Source: Luteococcus sp048595755
GTDB taxonomy: Bacteria > Actinomycetota > Actinomycetes > Propionibacteriales > Propionibacteriaceae
Direction: 5' to 3'
Length of the DNA stretch: 64,000 nt
Assembly: GCF_048595755.1 (NCBI RefSeq)
Contig: NZ_CP184360.1
Coordinates: 2,480,001 to 2,544,000, forward strand
Made by a program: the position numbers and the translations under genes
Notes under the pieces: generated by a model
Told to the model about the DNA's origin: nothing
Databases searched by the model: none
Seen by the model: only the letters and a program-made list of their open reading frames with translations
In this document: piece after piece, positions 60,035-64,000 of the stretch
Position numbering within the stretch: the stretch's first letter is position 1
Layout: each line of letters opens with the position of its first letter

Positions 60035-60234
60035 GGCTCGGGACTGGTTCCGGGTAAGTGGCTCGGGATCGGTTCCGGGGCCAAGGCTCGGGACTGGTTC
60101 CGGGGCCAAGGCTGGGGACTGGTTCTGGGGCCAAGGCTCGGGACTGGTTCCGGGGCCAAGGCTGGGGACTGGTTCTGGGGCCAAGGCTCGGGACTGGTTC
60201 CGGGGCCAAGGCTGGGGACTGGTTCTGGGGCCAA
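60035..60234. repeat. 25-bp minisatellite, eight units
   Basis: Eight head-to-tail 25-bp units (starts 60035, 60060, 60085 and so on) and a partial ninth. From unit 3 on they alternate between GGCTCGGGACTGGTTCCGGG-type and GGCTGGGGACTGGTTCTGGG-type, giving an exact 50-bp higher-order repeat. It is contiguous, with no spacers. It looks derived from the REP-like GGCTCGGGGACCGGTT beside it. Confidence 0.95.
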
Positions 60235-60320
60235 GGCTCGCGGACCGGATGCGGCTGGGAGGCCTGGGGTGGGCCCCGAGCCTTCCTTCTCTAGCCCCGA
60301 GCCTCCCTTGCTCGGCGCCC

Positions 60321-60337
60321 GAGCCTGTCGAGGGCCC
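60321..60337. repeat. TTCGACAGGCTC-type repeat, right inverted copy
   Basis: CCGAGCCTGTCGAGGGC faces the copy at 60003, so the minisatellite is enclosed by an inverted REP pair. The stretch 59,996-60,499 has no protein gene. Confidence 0.6.
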
Positions 60338-60424
60338 GCCAGTTTGACCGTGCAGGACGACGGCGGTAAAGTTGGCGGTCGGTCCGGGTTGCGGGCGTGA
60401 TGCAGTTGATGTGTCCGCCAGGTG

Positions 60425-60470
60425 CCCACCGAATGACTTCCAGCCGGCCCGTGCCGGTGGGATTTTTTCT
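60425..60470 (+). promoter_or_regulatory. rplU leader attenuator-like hairpin
   Basis: CCCACCG (60425) can pair with CGGTGGG (60455), or CCGGC with GCCGG inside; directly after comes ATTTTTTCTT. A terminator with a T-run in the leader, 30 bases before the L21 start, suggests that L21 or L27 (or another factor) controls read-through. No Rfam match was run. Confidence 0.5.
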
Positions 60471-60499
60471 TCACGACATCGAACGAGAGTAGGTCAGGC

Positions 60500-60808
60500 G
60501 TGTACGCGATCGTGCGCAGTGGCGGCCGCCAGCACAAGGTTGCCGTTGGCGACGTTGTCGAGATCGACAAGGTGACTGACAAGGTGGGCGACAGCGTCGA
60601 GCTGACCCCCCTGCTGTTGGTTGACGGCGAGACCGTCACCTCTGACAAGGGCGCCCTTGAGAAGGCTTCGGTTTCCGCCGAGGTGCTGGCTGAGACCAAG
60701 GGTCCCAAGATCCGCATCATGAAGTACAAGAACAAGACCGGTTACAAGAAGCGCCAGGGGCACCGTCAGAAGTACACCCAGGTGAAGATCACCGGCATCA
60801 AGGCCTGA
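60500..60808 (+). CDS. rplU: 50S ribosomal protein L21
   Basis: 102 residues from GTG 60500. YAIVRSGGRQHKVAVGDVVE at the start, KVTDKVGDSVELTPLLLVDG, and the RNA-binding KYKNKTGYKKRQGHRQKYTQ. It binds 23S rRNA near L20. In operon with rpmA (10 bases apart). Confidence 0.97.
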   Translation: MYAIVRSGGRQHKVAVGDVVEIDKVTDKVGDSVELTPLLLVDGETVTSDKGALEKASVSAEVLAETKGPKIRIMKYKNKTGYKKRQGHRQKYTQVKITGIKA

Positions 60809-60818
60809 GGGGGCTGAC

Positions 60819-61085
60819 ATGGCAACAAAGAAGGGCGCATCGTCGTCCAAGAACGGCCGCGATTCGAACGCACAGCGCCTCGGCGTGAAGCGCTTCGGCG
60901 GCGAGCTCGTCAACGCTGGTGAGATCATCGTCCGCCAGCGCGGAACCCACTTCCACCCCGGTGAGGGCGTCGGTCGCGGTGGCGACGACACCCTGTTCGC
61001 CCTGGTGGGTGGCAATGTCCAGTTCGGCACCCGTCGTGGTCGCCGCGTCGTCAACATCCTGCCCGCCGAGGTTGCGGCCAGCTGA
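60819..61085 (+). CDS. rpmA: 50S ribosomal protein L27
   Basis: 88 residues. TKKGASSSKNGRDSNAQRLG is the N-terminal tail reaching the peptidyl-transferase centre; VKRFGGELVNAGEIIVRQRG and THFHPGEGVGRGGDDTLFAL complete the fold. No extra N-terminal propeptide. Confidence 0.97.
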   Translation: MATKKGASSSKNGRDSNAQRLGVKRFGGELVNAGEIIVRQRGTHFHPGEGVGRGGDDTLFALVGGNVQFGTRRGRRVVNILPAEVAAS

Positions 61086-61114
61086 CGTCGACCAACTGGT
61101 CAAGCAAGACATTC

Positions 61115-61150
61115 ACAGGAGGGTGACCCCAATCGGGGTCACCCTCCTGT
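61115..61150 (+). terminator. rplU-rpmA terminator, 16-bp perfect stem
   Basis: ACAGGAGGGTGACCCC, loop AATC, exact complement, then CTTGCGTT. Confidence 0.88.
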
Positions 61151-61305
61151 CTTGCGTTCCAGACGAGATCTTTGGATCACTGTCCTTTCTTGGCAGGTGC
61201 TGAGGAAGGGAACACGCACCGCTGAGACGACCCTTTCGGTCTCTAGTCTGGTGCCGCCCAATCAGACGAGGCCCCTGTTCGGGCCACCTTCCCGAGGATT
61301 GAACA

Positions 61306-62883
61306 ATGACCGAGAACCACCCGTCCGATTTCACCCCTCCCGCCTCCAATTCGGCAGACGCCCCCGTGGCGGCCGCTCCCGGCCAGTTCGAGCCCGCCCC
61401 GGCCAAGAAGTCGATGGGCAAGGGCACCAAGGCGGGGCTGGCCGGTCTGGCCCTGCTGCTGGCTGCCGGCGGTGGCATTGCCATTGCCGACCCCTTCGAC
61501 CTGCGCAAGGACGGCGCAGAGAGCGCCGCGGCCGTGCTTCCCGCCGACGCGGTGGGCTATGCCGAGTTCAACTCCAATCCCGAGCTCAGCCAGAAGGCCG
61601 AGATGGTGCGCTTCGCCATGAAGTTCCCAGGCCTGAAGAAGAAGGTCTCGCTCACGGAGGATGGCGACCTCAAGCAGGAGCTGTGGGATTCGCTGAGCAA
61701 GGACGGCAAGTGCTCCTCGATCAACTACGAGGCCGACATCAAGCCGTGGATTGGTGACCGGGTGGCCGTCGCGGTGCGCGACGGGGCCAAGGACCCGATC
61801 GTGGCCATCCAGGCCAAGGACGAGCAGCAGGCCCGTGATGGTGTGAAGAAGATCAACGAGTGCTCGGACAACAAGCAGGAAGGTGTCGCCTGGGCTGACG
61901 GCTTCCTCCTGATGGCCAAGACCCAGGCAGAGGCCGACAAGGCCGTCACCGATGCCGAGAGCGCCCCGCTGGCGGACAAGGCCGAGTTCACCGAGGACAT
62001 GGAGAAGGTCGGCAAGCTCGGACTGGTCAACTTCTGGGGCACCAAGGAGGGTCTGGTCCAGTTGTCCAAGGAGAACGACGTGCCCAACGGCCTCGGCCAG
62101 GCCGGCGGCGCCGCGTCCAAGGCCGACGTCAAGAAGCAGCTGGAGGACGCCACTGTGCGAAGTGGTGCCGGAACGCTCCGCTTCGCCGACGGCAACCCCG
62201 AGATGAAGGTGGTGGCCAAGAACACCAAGGACGTCAAGACCAGCACCTCATCCACCGCCCTCAGCGACCTGCCCGCCGACACCACCGTGGCCCTGGGCAT
62301 CAGCAATGGCGCCCAGCTGCTGGACGAGAACTGGGCCGAGATCGAGAAGGCCCTGGAGCAGGCCGACGTCAAGGTGGCCGACGTGGAGAAGCAGATGGGC
62401 ATCAGCCTGCCCGAGGACCTCAAGACGCTGCTGGGCGAGGACATGCGCGTGGCGGTGGGCCCGCTGGACAAGCAGACCCTGCAGAACATGCAGAATCCCT
62501 CGGAGCTGCCGGTCGCCATCGCCAGCAAGACCGACAAGACCAAGCTGACCAGCCTGGTTGACAAGATCGGTCTGGCCGACGCCGGCGCCAAGGTGACCGG
62601 TGACGACGTCGCGGTGGTGGCGCTGAACGACGAGTGGTCGGGCAAGCTGGCCAAGCCCTCCGAGACGCTCGAGAAGGATGCCGCCTTCAAGGCCGCCTTC
62701 GCGATGCCGGAGCAGGCCCAGAGCGGCATCTACGTCAACGTCGACAAGCTCAAGCCGCTGTTCACCGACTCGATGGATGCCAAGACCCGCGAGAACGTCG
62801 AGCCGCTGCAGGCCGTCGGCATCACCAGCCACGTGGAGGATGCCAACTACTCGGTCTCCACAGCGCGAGTGAGCGCCAAGTGA
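61306..62883 (+). CDS. DUF3352 family membrane-anchored protein
   Basis: 525 residues from ATG 61306. A short polar N-terminus, one helix (about 46-62, AGLAGLALLLAAGGGIAIAD), then a large extracytoplasmic part. It has repeated features such as VLPADAVGYAEFNSNPELSQ, ALSDLPADTTVALGISNGAQ and EKDAAFKAAFAMPEQAQSGI. A possible CTCTAGTCTGGT promoter lies at 61,240. DUF3352 proteins are secreted or membrane-bound and of unknown function. It stands alone between L27 and obgE. Confidence 0.85.
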   Translation: MTENHPSDFTPPASNSADAPVAAAPGQFEPAPAKKSMGKGTKAGLAGLALLLAAGGGIAIADPFDLRKDGAESAAAVLPADAVGYAEFNSNPELSQKAEMVRFAMKFPGLKKKVSLTEDGDLKQELWDSLSKDGKCSSINYEADIKPWIGDRVAVAVRDGAKDPIVAIQAKDEQQARDGVKKINECSDNKQEGVAWADGFLLMAKTQAEADKAVTDAESAPLADKAEFTEDMEKVGKLGLVNFWGTKEGLVQLSKENDVPNGLGQAGGAASKADVKKQLEDATVRSGAGTLRFADGNPEMKVVAKNTKDVKTSTSSTALSDLPADTTVALGISNGAQLLDENWAEIEKALEQADVKVADVEKQMGISLPEDLKTLLGEDMRVAVGPLDKQTLQNMQNPSELPVAIASKTDKTKLTSLVDKIGLADAGAKVTGDDVAVVALNDEWSGKLAKPSETLEKDAAFKAAFAMPEQAQSGIYVNVDKLKPLFTDSMDAKTRENVEPLQAVGITSHVEDANYSVSTARVSAK

Positions 62884-62908
62884 GTCATCACTGAGTGGTG
62901 TGCCACAC

Positions 62909-62947
62909 CCGAGGCGCCCCGGCCAATGCCTGGCCGGGGCGCCTCGG
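62909..62947 (+). terminator. Terminator, 17-bp perfect stem
   Basis: CCGAGGCGCCCCGGCCA, loop ATGCC, exact complement, after the DUF3352 gene. Confidence 0.85.
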
Positions 62948-62991
62948 CGTCCTGCGGAATCCTCGATCCCCGACGCAATGGGGCAGCCAGC

Positions 62992-62997
62992 TAGACT
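62992..62997 (+). promoter_or_regulatory. -10 hexamer TAGACT for obgE
   Basis: TAGACT 66 bases before ATG 63064; unlike most genes here the obgE mRNA has a leader with GCAGGAGAG as ribosome-binding site. Confidence 0.45.
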
Positions 62998-63063
62998 TGC
63001 ACAGCTGACGAATGCCATCTGCGGCTCGTCGCACCAATCGATTCCTGCAGGAGAGACGTACCC

Positions 63064-64000
63064 ATGGCCATTCCTTCCTTCGTCGACCGCGTGACGTTGA
63101 CCGTCATCGCTGGCAACGGCGGCCACGGCTGCGCCTCCGTGCACCGCGAGAAGTTCAAGCCCTTGGGCGGCCCCGACGGCGGCAACGGCGGCGACGGCGG
63201 ATCGATCGTGCTGCGCGCCGATCCGCAGGTGACCACCCTGGTGGAATACCACCGCCAAAGCGTCCGCAAGGCCAGCAATGGTGAGCCCGGCATGGGCGAC
63301 CACAAGAACGGAGCCAGGGGAGAGGACACGGTGCTGGGGGTGCCCGAGGGCACGATCATCACCGATGCCGATACCGGCGAGGTGCTGGCAGACCTGACCG
63401 GTGACAACGTCGAGGCGGTGGTGGCCGCCGGTGGCCGCGGCGGGCTGGGCAATGCAGCCCTCGCCAGTGCGGCACGCAAGGCGCCCGGTTTCGCCCTGCT
63501 CGGTGAGGAGGGCGAAAGCCGCAAGATCGTGCTGGAGCTCAAGGTGGTGGCCGACGTCGGCCTGGTGGGCTTCCCCAGCGCCGGCAAGAGCTCCCTGATC
63601 GCCGCCATCAGCCGTGCCCGGCCCAAGATCGCCGACTACCCCTTCACCACGCTGGTTCCCAACCTGGGCGTGGTGGTGGCCGGCGACGTCACCTACACCG
63701 TCGCCGATGTACCCGGCCTGATCGAGGGGGCGAGCCTGGGCAAGGGCCTGGGCTTCGACTTCCTGCGCCACATCGAGCGTTGCCAGGCGATCGTGCACGT
63801 CGTCGACTGTGCCACCTTCGAACCCGGTCGGGACCCGTTGAGCGACCTGGACATCATCGAGGGCGAGTTGAGCGCGCACGGCGGGCTCGAGGACCGGCCT
63901 CGGCTGGTGGCCCTGAACAAGGTGGACATCCCCGATGCCGCGGAGATCGCGGAGATGGTCAAGGCCGACGTCGAGGCACGCGGTTACAAGACCTTCGTCA
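63064..64000 (+). CDS. obgE: GTPase ObgE/CgtA, 3' end outside window
   Basis: About 312 codons visible. The glycine-rich Obg domain (IPSFVDRVTLTVIAGNGGHG, then LGGPDGGNGGDGGSIVLRAD) is followed by the G domain: G1 GFPSAGKSS, G2 YPFTTLVPNLG, G3 VADVPGLIEGA, G4 ALNKVDIPD. Obg binds the 50S subunit late in assembly and links growth with (p)ppGpp. The order rplU-rpmA-obgE is conserved, although here a DUF3352 gene stands between. The C-terminal Obg tail is beyond the window. Confidence 0.96.
   Translation, partial: MAIPSFVDRVTLTVIAGNGGHGCASVHREKFKPLGGPDGGNGGDGGSIVLRADPQVTTLVEYHRQSVRKASNGEPGMGDHKNGARGEDTVLGVPEGTIITDADTGEVLADLTGDNVEAVVAAGGRGGLGNAALASAARKAPGFALLGEEGESRKIVLELKVVADVGLVGFPSAGKSSLIAAISRARPKIADYPFTTLVPNLGVVVAGDVTYTVADVPGLIEGASLGKGLGFDFLRHIERCQAIVHVVDCATFEPGRDPLSDLDIIEGELSAHGGLEDRPRLVALNKVDIPDAAEIAEMVKADVEARGYKTFV

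Noticed and set aside
57080..60184. 1,034-codon frame antisense to rne
   Set aside because: Low-complexity mirror of the RNase E gene and the minisatellite; no start site or domain.
60035..60234. CRISPR-like repeat array
   Set aside because: The 25-bp units are directly contiguous with no spacers, no palindromic repeat and no cas genes; it is a minisatellite.

Overview
High-GC actinobacterial chromosome. The core gene order (tig, clpP1-clpP2-clpX, valS, folC-DUF4233-ndk, radical SAM/DUF2344, rne, rplU-rpmA, obgE), many GTG starts, and TANNNT hexamers just upstream of SD-less start codons fit Propionibacteriales/Propionibacteriaceae. The family is an inference; no rRNA or other species marker is present.

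The window has two halves. Bases 1 to about 19,440 are an accessory region packed with transposon remains. It holds a cut-off IS3 element that interrupts an rhs gene, two Rhs C-terminal tip/candidate-immunity cassettes, a degenerate IS3, an IS21-type element next to a truncated deaminase-ASCH gene, and two complementary halves of one IS3 type that share a 187-bp overlap. It also holds a frameshifted IS110 with a long non-coding leader, an intact IS256 inside a broken nucleotidyltransferase locus, an HNH nuclease gene, a tRNA-Pro 3' end that looks like an attachment site, a remnant of an AAA-type replication ATPase, an IS110 fragment, and an intact IS3 that has removed the front of a chromosomal gene. 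Most resident genes here are truncated or frameshifted, and several patches are clearly lower in GC than their surroundings.

From about 19,600 to the end the sequence is a tightly packed chromosome. First come gamma-glutamyltransferase, an ABC-F ATPase, a TauE-like permease, a DksA/TraR-type zinc protein, a ZIP transporter, an AlkB-like dioxygenase and tRNA-Gly(UCC). Next is the protein quality-control block: trigger factor with a histone-H1-like tail, an AI-2E-family membrane protein, ClpP1, ClpP2 and ClpX. Then follow a hydroxyacid dehydrogenase, a large RND pump, a GtrA-like protein, a PRC/DUF2382 stress protein, ModA/ModB without ModC nearby, an ECF sigma factor divergent from a Cys-rich anti-sigma candidate, a HAD phosphatase and ValRS. 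A DsbA-MauE-DsbA thiol-redox operon precedes folC, DUF4233, ndk and a CPBP protease. The last block has a TIGR03960-type radical SAM protein, a secreted protein, DUF2344, RNase E, L21/L27, a DUF3352 protein and the start of obgE.

The most notable signals are: (1) tandem Rhs-tip/immunity cassettes with a shared Cys/Gly pattern; (2) an in-frame 33-bp tandem repeat in valS that matches a TTCGACAGGCTC repeat also found beside rne; (3) a 25-bp minisatellite of eight units between rne and rplU; (4) a systematic leaderless-promoter signature in front of at least fourteen genes; (5) a Cys-rich tail on the anti-sigma candidate; (6) a candidate bridge-RNA region upstream of the IS110 transposase.
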